Assembly (NCBI GenBank): GCA_900766775.1
Contig: CAAFXN010000264.1
Span: 1 to 12,838 of the forward strand
Length of the DNA stretch: 12,838 nt
DNA from: Bacteroidales bacterium
GTDB lineage: Bacteria > Bacteroidota > Bacteroidia > Bacteroidales > Paludibacteraceae
Direction of reading: 5' to 3'
Shown: positions 5,533 to 12,813 of the stretch, one piece after another
Layout of the letters: each line of letters opens with the position of its first letter
How positions within the stretch are numbered: the stretch's first letter is position 1
Made by a program: the position numbers and the translations under genes
The notes under the pieces: generated by a model
The model's input: only the letters and a program-made list of their open reading frames with translations
Database searches by the model: none
What the model was told of the DNA's origin: nothing

Positions 5533-7026
5533 TTATCTTATCTCAAACCAGTCCACATCCATATATCCCCCGTCGTTTATCTTCACGCGGTCGCGGGTGC
5601 AGAACAGCCCCACTTTCGCCCCAATCCACACGCCCTCCACGGCTTTGAACGGCTCGCCGACGGCTACAAACCGCTTCCCGTCGGTGGATGTATAGAACTG
5701 ACAATCATGCTCTTGGCTCACCGCTACGCGCAACCACGTCCATTCGCCCGTGGCGGGCGCGTCCAGCATGAACGACCGTCTGCCTGCCACTATCAGCCCC
5801 GCGCGCTCGTGTCCCGCTATCTTCTCCAGCGGCGTGAAACGCACCTTCGCGGTAGCGGTGAACGCACGGTTGGCGGGTATCTTCTGCAGCAGCAGACTCG
5901 GCGAAGCCGCCACGCTGTCGCAGGGGTAACTGAACAGCCGCAACATCGACTGTGCGGCGTTGCAGAAGCCGTAGCGCACATCGTAGTTGCCCGACCACTG
6001 CCAACTCAGCGGCAGGTCGGTGCTGTCGAACTCCTCGCGGAACACCCGCGGGTTGGCGTCCTCGCCCGCCGCAGATACCGCCTGCTGAGGCACCTCCCCA
6101 TTCTTCACAGGCTCTCCCTCGTTGCCTATCACAGGCCAGTCGTCTGCCCATCGCAGCGGCTGCAGGTGCACGATACGCCCTGCCACGCCCACGTCCTGAA
6201 AATGCAGGAACCAATCGCCGACCCACGCCCCTTGGTGCGGTCCGTTGACATCCGTCTTGCCCTGCGCCAGCACTACCTTCACCTCATACGGTCCGTAGGG
6301 CGAACGGCTGCGCATACAGAGTTGCCAACCTGTCGCCACGCCACCCGCGGGGTTCATAATATAATAGTAGCCGTTGCGATTGTAGAACTTCGGTCCCTCC
6401 GAGGTCGGGTGCTCGGGGTGCCCGTCGAACACGATACGGCTCTCGGTCTTGCATGCCAAGCCGTCTGCCGTCAGTTCGCATACCATGAGCACGCTTTTCA
6501 AGCCCGCGCGCGAGCCTGCCAGCGCATGCACTAAATACACCCGTCCGTCCTCGTCCCATAGCGGGCAAGCGTCGATAAATCCCTTCCCGGGCTTCACCAA
6601 TACCGCCTCTTCCCATTCCAGCGGGAACGCCTCTATCGCCCCGCTCGTTGCTTGGCTGCGCACGCAGTACACGCCGCGGTCGGGGTCGCCGTAGTAGATG
6701 TAGAAACGTCCCTCTTGGAAGCGGATACTCGGTGCCCACACGCCGCAACCGTACTCAGGGCTGTCGCTCGTTGCCTGCTCCGTGCCGGGCACGCGCCAAC
6801 GCAACGCAGCGTCCACTATCCGCCAGTGCACCAAGTCCCGCGAGTGCAGTATCTGCAAGCCCGGGATACAGTTGAACGAAGACGAGGTCATATAGTAGTC
6901 TTCCCCCGCCTGACACACATCGGGGTCGGAGTAGTCATAGGGCAACACAGGGTTCGTGTACACCCCCGCCCGCAACATAGCGCACCCCATGCACAACACT
7001 GCCAAAATACTTGCTAATCGTTTCAT
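5533..7026 (-). CDS. Secreted glycoside hydrolase family 43 (GH43_12-type beta-xylosidase / alpha-L-arabinofuranosidase)
   Basis: This is an inverting glycosidase expected to remove xylose or arabinose from plant hemicellulose side chains or oligosaccharides in the periplasm or at the cell surface. The 497-residue protein starts at ATG 7026; a GTG six bases upstream is less likely. A signal peptide covers about residues 1-20 (MKRLASILAVLCMGCAMLRA). The five-bladed propeller domain has the expected triad: base D34 in YSDPDV, pKa-modulating D152 in GFIDACPLWD and acid E210 in HPTSEGPKF. YYMTSSSFNCIPGLQILHSRDLVHW is typical of the subfamily. From about residue 330 a second, concanavalin-like beta-sandwich domain (VFREEFDSTDLPLSWQW... 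to YMDVDWFEIR) matches the GH43 C-terminal accessory domain. No SusC/SusD pair is in the window, so this is not a visible polysaccharide-utilisation locus. Exact substrate is inference. Confidence 0.92.
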   Translation of the reverse strand: MKRLASILAVLCMGCAMLRAGVYTNPVLPYDYSDPDVCQAGEDYYMTSSSFNCIPGLQILHSRDLVHWRIVDAALRWRVPGTEQATSDSPEYGCGVWAPSIRFQEGRFYIYYGDPDRGVYCVRSQATSGAIEAFPLEWEEAVLVKPGKGFIDACPLWDEDGRVYLVHALAGSRAGLKSVLMVCELTADGLACKTESRIVFDGHPEHPTSEGPKFYNRNGYYYIMNPAGGVATGWQLCMRSRSPYGPYEVKVVLAQGKTDVNGPHQGAWVGDWFLHFQDVGVAGRIVHLQPLRWADDWPVIGNEGEPVKNGEVPQQAVSAAGEDANPRVFREEFDSTDLPLSWQWSGNYDVRYGFCNAAQSMLRLFSYPCDSVAASPSLLLQKIPANRAFTATAKVRFTPLEKIAGHERAGLIVAGRRSFMLDAPATGEWTWLRVAVSQEHDCQFYTSTDGKRFVAVGEPFKAVEGVWIGAKVGLFCTRDRVKINDGGYMDVDWFEIR

Positions 7027-7095
7027 ACTCACTTGTTAATTATATGTTATAAAAAATATCTTCCGACCCGACAAACTATTAAAAAATCTTACTAC

Positions 7096-7155
7096 CTTTC
7101 CCGCATCTTTTTCGCGGGTCTCTCGCGGGTCTCTCGCGGGTCGACCGCAGGTCGC
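7096..7155. repeat. 11-bp tandem repeat with hairpin leader, rarA-GH43 gap
   Basis: Four 11-base units of TCGCGGGTCTC type (7112, 7123, 7134, 7145) follow a leader, CTTTCCCGCATCTTTTTCGC, whose CCCGC can pair with the GCGGG of the first unit. The same leader and unit recur at 12695-12787. The array begins about 85 bases upstream of the GH43 start. The rest of the 7027-7184 gap is AT-rich and shows no clear promoter box. Confidence 0.85.
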
Positions 7156-7184
7156 CAAGCACGCGATATGCTAACAAATGTTAA

Positions 7185-8516
7185 TCACTCCTCTCCATTC
7201 TGCGCGTCGGAGCCTGCGGAACCCTGGGCTGCGGCACCCGTGTCCCCCCATAACTTCCGCATCCACTCCGTCATCTTCTGCTCCTGCGGGCTTCCCTGTG
7301 CAAACCAGAACCGCCGCCCCTGCAACTCATCGGGCATGTATTGCTGCTTCACGAAGTGGTTCGGATAGTCGTGCGAGTAGAGATACCCCTCGTGGTATCC
7401 CAGTTCTTCCATCAGTTTGGTCGGCGCATTGCGCAGGTGTAGCGGCACGGGGAGGTTGCCGCTCCGTTGCACCTCTGCGAGGGCGGCGTCTATCGCGAGG
7501 TAGGCGGAGTTGGACTTCTGCGAGGTCGCTAAATAGACCGTCGCCTCCGCCAGCGGAATCCGCCCCTCAGGCCAACCTATCTTCGTCAGCGTGTCGAAGC
7601 AGGCGTTGGCGACTAACATCGCATTCGGGTTCGCCAGCCCTATGTCTTCGCTCGCGGAGATGACCAGCCGCCGCGCGATGAACTTCGGGTCTTCCCCGCC
7701 GGCAATCATACGCGCCAGCCAATACAGCGCCGCATCGGGGTCGCTCCCCCGTATCGACTTGATGAAGGCGGAGATGATGTCGTAGTGCAACTCGCCGTCT
7801 TTGTCGTAGGCAACGGGGTTCTGCTGCAACTGCTTGGTTACCGTCTCGTTGTCTATCTCCCGCACACCCGAGTTGGTAACCAACTCTATGATGTTCAGCA
7901 ACTTACGCGCATCGCCGCCGGAGTAGCGCAGCAGGCTCTCCGTCTCTCTCACCTCTATCTGCAGCCCCTTGATATACTCGTCCTCGTTCAGCGCACGATG
8001 CAGCAACTCCAGCAGGTCCTCTTTCCCCAGCGACTTCAACACATACACCTGACAGCGGCTCAGCAGCGGCGTAATCACCTCGAAGGACGGGTTCTCCGTG
8101 GTGGCACCTATCAGCGTGATAGTCCCTTCCTCCACTGCCCCTAACAGGCTGTCTTGCTGCGACTTGGAGAAGCGGTGAATCTCATCGATAAAGAGAATAG
8201 GCGGGCGTTGGTCGCTCTGCGCGGCAAACAGCCCGCTGTTCAGCGTGTGGGTCTTCTTCGCTTTGTCTATCACCTCCCGCACCTCCTTCACGCCGCTCGT
8301 TACTGCCGAGAGGGTGTAGAAAGGTCGCTCCAACTGCCGCGCGATAATCTTCGCCAGCGTGGTCTTCCCCACGCCCGGGGGACCCCACAGGATGAAACTG
8401 CTGATGTTCCCGCTCTCTATCATCGTACGCAGCACGGCACCTTGTCCCACAAGGTGCTTCTGACCGATATAGTCATCCAGTGTCTTTGGTCGTAATCGTT
8501 CGGCTAAGGGTAGCAT
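7185..8516 (-). CDS. rarA: Replication-associated recombination protein A (MgsA/WHIP-family AAA+ ATPase)
   Basis: RarA acts at stalled or blocked replication forks, interacting with SSB and DNA ends. The 443-residue protein begins MLPLAERLRPKTLDDYIGQKHLVG, typical for the family. It has Walker A GPPGVGKTT (45-53), Walker B ILFIDEIHRF (D111/E112), sensor 1 IGATTENPSFE and arginine-finger region LLSRCQVY. The C-terminal helical tetramerisation region contains DPDAALYWLARMIAGGEDPKFIARRL, SASEDIGLANP and MEELGYHEGYLYSHDYPNHFVKQQY. A slightly extended loop (about 88-104) precedes Walker B. The start ATG 8516 follows a large heptamer dyad (8527-8601). It lies 94 bases after recN, so DNA-repair genes are adjacent. 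The C-terminal 15 residues are Gly/Ala/Ser-rich and not conserved-looking. Confidence 0.96.
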   Translation of the reverse strand: MLPLAERLRPKTLDDYIGQKHLVGQGAVLRTMIESGNISSFILWGPPGVGKTTLAKIIARQLERPFYTLSAVTSGVKEVREVIDKAKKTHTLNSGLFAAQSDQRPPILFIDEIHRFSKSQQDSLLGAVEEGTITLIGATTENPSFEVITPLLSRCQVYVLKSLGKEDLLELLHRALNEDEYIKGLQIEVRETESLLRYSGGDARKLLNIIELVTNSGVREIDNETVTKQLQQNPVAYDKDGELHYDIISAFIKSIRGSDPDAALYWLARMIAGGEDPKFIARRLVISASEDIGLANPNAMLVANACFDTLTKIGWPEGRIPLAEATVYLATSQKSNSAYLAIDAALAEVQRSGNLPVPLHLRNAPTKLMEELGYHEGYLYSHDYPNHFVKQQYMPDELQGRRFWFAQGSPQEQKMTEWMRKLWGDTGAAAQGSAGSDAQNGEE

Positions 8517-8526
8517 AGGGGAGTGT

Positions 8527-8601
8527 GTTTCAAGTTTCAGGTTTCAAGTTCCAAGTTTCAGGTGTAATCTTACTTGAAACCTGAAACCTGAAACTTGAAA
8601 C
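8527..8601. repeat. Large dyad of heptanucleotide repeats in the recN-rarA gap
   Basis: Arms of 20 bases (8527-8546 and 8582-8601) are perfectly inverted and built from 7-base GTTTCAA/GTTTCAG units. Further units in the 35-base middle can pair in part. It begins about 10 bases upstream of the rarA ATG. On the minus strand the dyad is followed by ACACACTCCCCT, not a T-run, so intrinsic termination is not supported. Effects on mRNA stability or rarA translation are possible. Confidence 0.85.
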
Positions 8602-8610
8602 TTATAATCT

Positions 8611-10257
8611 CTATATCTTCACCATCTTCGCCAGTTCCGCTTCGTGCTCTTCTGCGCTGAGGCGGCGGATATGGCTCTCGGTGCGCACGTCGGTGTCTTG
8701 CTTATAGACGAGGTAGTGGTGCTCGGCTTTCGCCGCTATCTGCGGCAGGTGAGTGATAGCGATTATCTGCCGCGACGACGCCATCTGTCGCATTATCTCG
8801 CCCATCTGACCGGCTATGCCGCCGCTCACGCCCGTGTCTATCTCATCGAAGATGATGGTCGGAAGTCCGTTGCTTGACGCTATCAAAGCCTTGATACACA
8901 GCATGATACGGCTCATCTCACCGCCGGAAGCCACATCGCTCACAGGGCGAAGGCTCTGGTTGAGGTTCGCGGCGAAGAGGAACTGCACATTGTCCCGTCC
9001 CGTTTCCGTGTAGTCGTCAAGGTCGGTGATGGTGATGTCCATCTTCGCGTGTGCAATGCCTAACTTCGTCAGGTCGCTCTCCAACTGTGCGGAGATAGGC
9101 TTGCGCACCTGCTCGCGCGAGTGCCGCAGGTCGGCTGCCGCCTTCGCGAGGGCTTTCTCCTGCTCCGCGAGGGTCTTGCGCAGGCGCGAAAGGTCTTCAT
9201 CGAAGTTCTCCATCTGTCGACATTGTTCTGCTAACTCATCGCGTTGCGCCATCAGCCCCTCCACGTCCTCCGCATCGAACTTCCGCAGCAGGTCTTGCAG
9301 CAGCCCGATACGTTCCTCCACTTGCAGCAACCGCTCGGGGTTCACCTCCGTCCGCTCGGCTTTGCGACTTGCCTCGCGGGCGATGTCGCGCAACTCTATC
9401 AGCACGCTGTCTATCCGCTCTTGCAGGTCGGGCGCCGCCTCGCGCAGGTCGCACTGCCGCAGCACATCGCGCGCCGTGCCCCCGTTCTCGCCCTCTATCG
9501 CCTCCACGCTCGTCTCCAACGCACGGCGGATGTCCTCCGCGTGCGCCAGCAGGTACTGTTCTTCCTCCAGCGCGTTCAACTCATCCTCGTCCTCCAATCG
9601 CGCCTCCTCCAGCATGCGGTAGCGATACTGCACGTAGTCCGCATCGGCTTTGCTCTTCTTCGCCAAGGCTTCCAACTCATGCAGCGCTTTCTCCGTCTCG
9701 CGGTAGGCTTCGTAGCGTGTGCGATACGACTCCCGCTCTGCCTCGTTCTTCGCGAGGGCGTCCACTATCTCCCGCTGGAAATCATCGTTTTCCAAAAGTA
9801 GATTAGCATGCTGCGAGTGGATATCTATCAGCCTTGCGGAGAGTGCTTTGAGTTCCGCCAAGGTAACCACGCTATCGTCCACGAATGACCGCGACTTCCC
9901 GTTGGCATACAACTCCCGCCGTATGATTATCGTGTCATAAATATCTCCCTCCCTGTGGGCAGAGATTTCTCCATTATCTCCCTCCCTTGTATCGGGGTCC
10001 CCGCAAGCACCGCGCAGTGGGGTGAGTGTAGGGAGAGATGGGGTGGGTCCTCTAAACTCCGCCTCGATGATACATTTCTCCTCCCCGTCGGTGATGGCTT
10101 TGCTGTCGGCGCGCGCCCCCATCACGAGCGCCAGCGCACCCAAGATGATACTCTTGCCGGCACCCGTCTCACCCGTTAAAACAGAAAACCCGCCCTCGAA
10201 ATTAATATCCAAGTGCGAGATAAGGGCATAGTGCTCTATGTGCAAATGTCGAAGCAT
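8611..10257 (-). CDS. recN: DNA repair protein RecN with palindromic-repeat insert
   Basis: RecN is an SMC-like ATPase that acts in double-strand break repair. The 548-residue protein begins MLRHLHIEHYALISHLDINF with Walker A GETGAGKS (29-36). After the insert come ELYANGKSRSFVDD and DIHSQHANLLLEND, then long charged coiled coils (about 150-370). The C-terminal half has the ABC signature SGGEMSR (444-450), Walker B TIIFDEIDTG (D471/E472) and the H-loop ITHLPQ (H503). The family motifs are complete. Residues about 69-108 (starting RGPTPSLPTLTP) are not family-like. They are encoded by repeat DNA (9942-10053) related to the mnmE palindrome, placed where relatives have a variable segment before the IIIRREL strand. 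The total length is still ordinary, so native linker residues may have been replaced. It lies directly downstream of porD, an arrangement also known in other Bacteroidales. Confidence 0.95.
   Translation of the reverse strand: MLRHLHIEHYALISHLDINFEGGFSVLTGETGAGKSIILGALALVMGARADSKAITDGEEKCIIEAEFRGPTPSLPTLTPLRGACGDPDTREGDNGEISAHREGDIYDTIIIRRELYANGKSRSFVDDSVVTLAELKALSARLIDIHSQHANLLLENDDFQREIVDALAKNEAERESYRTRYEAYRETEKALHELEALAKKSKADADYVQYRYRMLEEARLEDEDELNALEEEQYLLAHAEDIRRALETSVEAIEGENGGTARDVLRQCDLREAAPDLQERIDSVLIELRDIAREASRKAERTEVNPERLLQVEERIGLLQDLLRKFDAEDVEGLMAQRDELAEQCRQMENFDEDLSRLRKTLAEQEKALAKAAADLRHSREQVRKPISAQLESDLTKLGIAHAKMDITITDLDDYTETGRDNVQFLFAANLNQSLRPVSDVASGGEMSRIMLCIKALIASSNGLPTIIFDEIDTGVSGGIAGQMGEIMRQMASSRQIIAITHLPQIAAKAEHHYLVYKQDTDVRTESHIRRLSAEEHEAELAKMVKI
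9942..10053. repeat. Rearranged palindromic repeat inside recN
   Basis: The right part (10031-10053) matches the mnmE copy at 4350-4372 at 21 of 23 bases. The left part TCTCCCTCCCTTGTA (9977-9991) matches the C-rich arm and loop. About 35 bases containing GGGGTCCCC (9994-10002) lie between them. A second C-rich arm repeats 33 bases away: TATCTCCCTCCCT at 9942-9954 and 9975-9987. The frame through the element differs by one from that in mnmE, yet both are open. Confidence 0.85.
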
Positions 10258-10271
10258 ATTTTCAGTTTTGC

Positions 10272-10389
10272 GTTGGTCGTTTCACGTTTGTCAGTCCCTG
10301 TTGGTCGTTTCACGTTTGTAACACGCAGTGCCAAACATGCAATGTCTAACATAAAATGACTAACACGCAGTGCCAAACATGAAATCAGT
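10272..10389. repeat. Degenerate heptanucleotide arrays filling the porD-recN gap
   Basis: A 20-base unit at 10272-10291 recurs at 10300-10319 (period 28, or 4x7). A 21-base unit at 10319-10339 recurs at 10361-10381 (period 42, or 6x7). Both fit a 7-base register (GTTGGTC, GTTTCAC, GTTTGTC; then AACACGC, AGTGCCA, AACATGC and so on). The second array runs into the porD stop codon at 10385-10387. Confidence 0.7.
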
Positions 10390-11290
10390 TCAGTTTCTCG
10401 TACAAATTCTGCCGCGTCGGGTCCACATCCATCAGCACCTCATACACGCTCTTTTTCTCCTCCGTAGTCCCCTGCTGAAAGATATTCACCAACTCATCGG
10501 CTTTGGCATCAAGGAAGGTGTTTATCACATAGGTTGCGGGTCGTGCGCGGTTGGCGTCGCGAAGCACACTTATCCCGCTCGCAATACGGGCCCGCCCGTT
10601 GGTAACGTTCGCCTGCATCTCGTCCAATCCGAGGCGGTGGTAGGTGTAGAAATACTCGCGGTATTTACGAAAAGCCTCGTCCATCAGGTTATTCACCAGC
10701 GCATAGCGGTTGCGGTTGCTCTCGAAGGCTTTCCAACCCGTCTGCTCCGTGCCCTCCATGCTCGCCGACTGGCAAGCGCTCACGATGTCTTCGCACTGCT
10801 GGAAATAGGGTGTACCCCCAAGCCGAGAGAAACTGTCCATGTCGTAACCGATGATGAGGTAGCAGTAGTATGCCAACATCGCCGTCAGGTTCGTGGTGAA
10901 CGTGTTCTGCTGATACTCTATGCGGTCGTACTCCTGATAGGTGAAGTTAAACTGCTGGTCTTGAAAGTTGATAAGCGGCGTGGTGTACGAGGAGCCATAC
11001 ACGGGGCGGCGGCTCTGCAACTGCATGGTGCACGTGTATAGGTTCTCCTCCACGCTCGTTACGATAATCTGCATGCTGCACTCTATCTTCTCTTTCTCCG
11101 AGAAGGTCATGTTCGTCCAGCGGTTCTGGTTCATGTATTCCTCGATACTGTTCTTCAGCGTCTCGAACACCTGCTTGTTGCTGCCCTGTATCTTGTCGGA
11201 GTTGATACTCACGTTGCACCGCAACTCCTGCCCCCATGCCGCCATGCTCATCAGCCACGCCAACAGGCAGATAGAATACTTTTTCAACAT
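10385..11290 (-). CDS. porD: PorD/DUF4835 family protein, type IX secretion-associated
   Basis: The protein has 301 residues with a signal peptide, MLKKYSICLLAWLMSMAAWGQ, cleaved after about residue 21, so it is exported to the periplasm. The mature start ELRCNVSINSDKIQGSNK, followed by VFETLKNSIEEYMNQNRWTN, is characteristic of DUF4835, annotated in Bacteroidetes as PorD of the type IX secretion system. The central region (AYYCYLIIGYDMDSFSRLGG, then RYALVNNLMDEAFRKYREYFY) and the C-terminus VYEVLMDVDPTRQNLYEKLN also fit. There are no predicted membrane segments beyond the signal. The molecular role is poorly defined. The family link is recognised from sequence pattern; participation in type IX secretion here is inference, as no other por/gld genes are in the window. 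It is followed by recN, as in other Bacteroidales. Confidence 0.88.
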   Translation of the reverse strand: MLKKYSICLLAWLMSMAAWGQELRCNVSINSDKIQGSNKQVFETLKNSIEEYMNQNRWTNMTFSEKEKIECSMQIIVTSVEENLYTCTMQLQSRRPVYGSSYTTPLINFQDQQFNFTYQEYDRIEYQQNTFTTNLTAMLAYYCYLIIGYDMDSFSRLGGTPYFQQCEDIVSACQSASMEGTEQTGWKAFESNRNRYALVNNLMDEAFRKYREYFYTYHRLGLDEMQANVTNGRARIASGISVLRDANRARPATYVINTFLDAKADELVNIFQQGTTEEKKSVYEVLMDVDPTRQNLYEKLN

Positions 11291-11350
11291 ACGATTTTCG
11301 TGTAATTCCTAATAGTCAATAGTAATTATTGTATTTCTTTGTTTTGCGTT

Positions 11351-11370
11351 TTTTCCGATTCTTCGGAAAA
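11351..11370. terminator. 8-bp hairpin in the DUF4831-porD gap (weak terminator candidate)
   Basis: TTTTCCGA (11351-11358) pairs perfectly with TCGGAAAA (11363-11370) across a TTCT loop. It lies about 80 bases after the DUF4831 stop. Minus-strand transcripts would meet a stem flanked by A/T but followed by AACGC rather than a U-run, so termination is doubtful. Nothing else was recognised in the 160-base gap. Confidence 0.35.
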
Positions 11371-11450
11371 GAGCAAGTGCCAACAGCGGATAAAACTTCT
11401 GTGTTGTCCAATGTTTTTCTTTGTTATTCTTCTTATCTTCTGCGAGAAAC

Positions 11451-12524
11451 TCACTCCCGAACAATGGCTTTCACATTCCCCGTCTCCGTGTCAAAATATA
11501 TCTTCGGCAGTTTCCCCCCGCCGAACAGGCTCTGCGCCAGCGGCACGGCTATGCCGAACTGCGCCACGGGCAGCGCCCCCTCCTGCAGCATGGCGCCGTC
11601 GTAGGAGATGGTGTACAGACCAGCCCCCGGGAGGTTGTAGCAGATAGCCGACGCCGCGGGCGCGTTCTTGGCGTTCTTCTTCGTCTGCACCGCAGGAGCA
11701 AACACCTGCTTGCGCGCGATGAAGTTCAGCATGACAGGCAGCGCCGACGCGTCCTCCTCAGCGGTAACGCCGTTCTCCGGCGAGAAGTAGAGTAGGGGCT
11801 TCTCCTCGCTCTTCGTAGGCACATACTGAACGGTCTTCACCACCGTCTTCTTGCTGCGTTTACCGGTGAACAGCTGCACCAACTGCTTCTCCTGCTTGCT
11901 CAACTCTTTCAGTGCCACTTCCAGCCCCTTCCCGTCCCCGGGTGCGTTCTCTATCTCACCGCTCAGCAGGTACATCTTTGCCTCGCGAATACGATATATC
12001 TGCTTTGCTATCGCCTCTGCGCGCAACGCCGGCGTCTGCGCTCTCAGTTGCTCCTCCGTCAGCGGCAGCGACACGGGCTGCTGGGTTGCGCGAGCAGCCA
12101 CTGGGGACGTGGGCGTCTCGCCCGCGGTGGGTCGCATAGTAGTAGTCATCGGCAGGTTGTAGCCGTACAGCACGCCGTTCTCCGCGATACTCAGCAGTTG
12201 CATGTTTGTTCCACCATTAGCACTCACCTTGACGGGGCGGCTCAGGTCCGCTTTGCTGCGCGACCGAACGTTCACGCCCACTATCTCTGCTTTCTGACTG
12301 TTCACGCTTATCACGTCCTCCGTCCCCAAGTACTTCTCCGCATAGCGGCAGTACGGACCCGCCTCTTCAGTCTCGACGGTGTATGTGATATCAATCTCCA
12401 TCAGCGTCTGCGGCATGTAATAGACCAATGCCAACTCCTGTTCTTGCACCACTTGTGCCTGCATGCCCGTCAGTCCGCTCATGCCTGCCAAGCATAATCC
12501 GATTATAAGAATTGCCTTTTTCAT
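11451..12524 (-). CDS. DUF4831 family secreted protein
   Basis: This 357-residue protein has a signal peptide, MKKAILIIGLCLAGMSGLTGMQA (cleavage about residue 23), so it is probably periplasmic or envelope-associated. The N-terminal half shows LVYYMPQTLMEIDI, GPYCRYAEKYLG and ENGVLYGYNL, and the middle IAKQIYRIREAKMYLLSGE. The C-terminus has LPGAGLYTISYDG and PKIYFDTETGNVKAI. This matches the Bacteroidetes DUF4831 family, whose function is unknown. Between the domains, residues about 133-143 (TAGETPTSPVA) are encoded by a REP-like hairpin (12098-12128) that also occurs in the mnmE-GH43 gap. The gene has a clear promoter (12638-12669) and a leader made of four tandem repeats whose last copy contains the start codon ATG 12524. 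It is the first visible gene of the series. Confidence 0.88.
   Translation of the reverse strand: MKKAILIIGLCLAGMSGLTGMQAQVVQEQELALVYYMPQTLMEIDITYTVETEEAGPYCRYAEKYLGTEDVISVNSQKAEIVGVNVRSRSKADLSRPVKVSANGGTNMQLLSIAENGVLYGYNLPMTTTMRPTAGETPTSPVAARATQQPVSLPLTEEQLRAQTPALRAEAIAKQIYRIREAKMYLLSGEIENAPGDGKGLEVALKELSKQEKQLVQLFTGKRSKKTVVKTVQYVPTKSEEKPLLYFSPENGVTAEEDASALPVMLNFIARKQVFAPAVQTKKNAKNAPAASAICYNLPGAGLYTISYDGAMLQEGALPVAQFGIAVPLAQSLFGGGKLPKIYFDTETGNVKAIVRE
12098..12128. repeat. REP-like hairpin element inside the DUF4831 gene
   Basis: This segment matches the intergenic element 5418-5448, inverted, with one mismatch in 31 bases. The mismatch (A for G on the coding strand) weakens the hairpin arm GCGGGCG-AGA-CGCCCAC. 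It encodes TAGETPTSPVA in a Pro/Thr/Ala-rich linker. Confidence 0.9.
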
Positions 12525-12631
12525 ATCTTGATTATAGTTGTTCTAATGCATATCTTGATGATTGTTGTTCCGAATGTATATCTTGATGATTGTTGTTCTA
12601 ATGTATATCTTGATGATTGTTGTTCCGAATG
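12522..12631. repeat. Four-copy 27/28-bp tandem repeat forming the DUF4831 5' UTR
   Basis: Units at 12522-12548 (27), 12549-12576 (28), 12577-12603 (27) and 12604-12631 (28) alternate TTCTAATG and TTCCGAATG endings, giving a 55-base higher-order period. On the minus strand each unit carries AACAACAATCATCAAGATAT. In the last unit this runs into the true ATG (12524-12522). The preceding unit also has an ATG (12551-12549), followed at once by CAT TAG, a two-codon ORF. Confidence 0.9.
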
Positions 12632-12637
12632 CGTCTG

Positions 12638-12669
12638 CAAAGTTACCGCTTTTTTTCGATATATGCAAG
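12638..12669 (-). promoter_or_regulatory. Bacteroidetes-type promoter for the DUF4831 gene
   Basis: CTTG (12669-12666), 20 bases, then TAACTTTG (12645-12638) on the minus strand fits the TTTG-N19-21-TAnnTTTG consensus. The start codon is at 12524, so transcripts should carry a leader of about 105-110 bases made of the four tandem repeats. Apart from this promoter and the listed repeats, the gene-free stretch 12525-12838 holds nothing recognisable. Confidence 0.75.
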
Positions 12670-12694
12670 TCTTTTCTTCAAAAAAATGCCTGCT

Positions 12695-12787
12695 CTTTCC
12701 CGCCTCTTTTTCGCGGGTCTATCGCGGGTCGGCCGCGGGTCTCCCGCGAGTCTCCCGCGGGTCTATCGCGGGTCGTCCGCAGGTCCC
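12695..12787. repeat. 11-bp tandem repeat with hairpin leader, upstream of the DUF4831 gene
   Basis: Seven 11-base units (12711, 12722, 12733, 12744, 12755, 12766, 12777) of YCGCGGGTCTM type follow the leader CTTTCCCGCCTCTTTTTCGC. The leader is one base different from that at 7096-7115, and both arrays end in CCGCAGGTC. The array lies about 40 bases upstream of the -33 box of the DUF4831 promoter. Confidence 0.88.
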
Positions 12788-12813
12788 CCTCCCTTGTAGG
12801 GAGGGTCGGGGTA
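12785..12813. repeat. Intergenic copy of the mnmE-type palindromic repeat
   Basis: CCCTCCC (12787-12793), loop TTGTA, GGGAGGG (12799-12805), then TCGGGGTAG. It has the same arms and nearly the same loop and tail as the four copies in mnmE, with the one-base-shorter loop seen in recN. It shows that the element also exists outside genes. Confidence 0.85.

Noticed and set aside
5707..6534. Plus-strand 275-aa ORF opposite GH43
   Set aside because: It is an antisense shadow with no recognisable domain, start context or promoter; GH43 on the other strand is complete.
6960..7026. Lipoprotein signal in GH43 (CMGC)
   Set aside because: The residues before the cysteine do not fit a lipobox; signal peptidase I cleavage after LRA is more likely.
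7027..7032. GTG start for GH43 two codons upstream
   Set aside because: The ATG at 7026 gives a normal MKR-type signal peptide and is the simpler choice.
8521..8610. Intrinsic terminator after recN
   Set aside because: The dyad is strong but no U-run follows on the minus strand and it abuts the rarA start.
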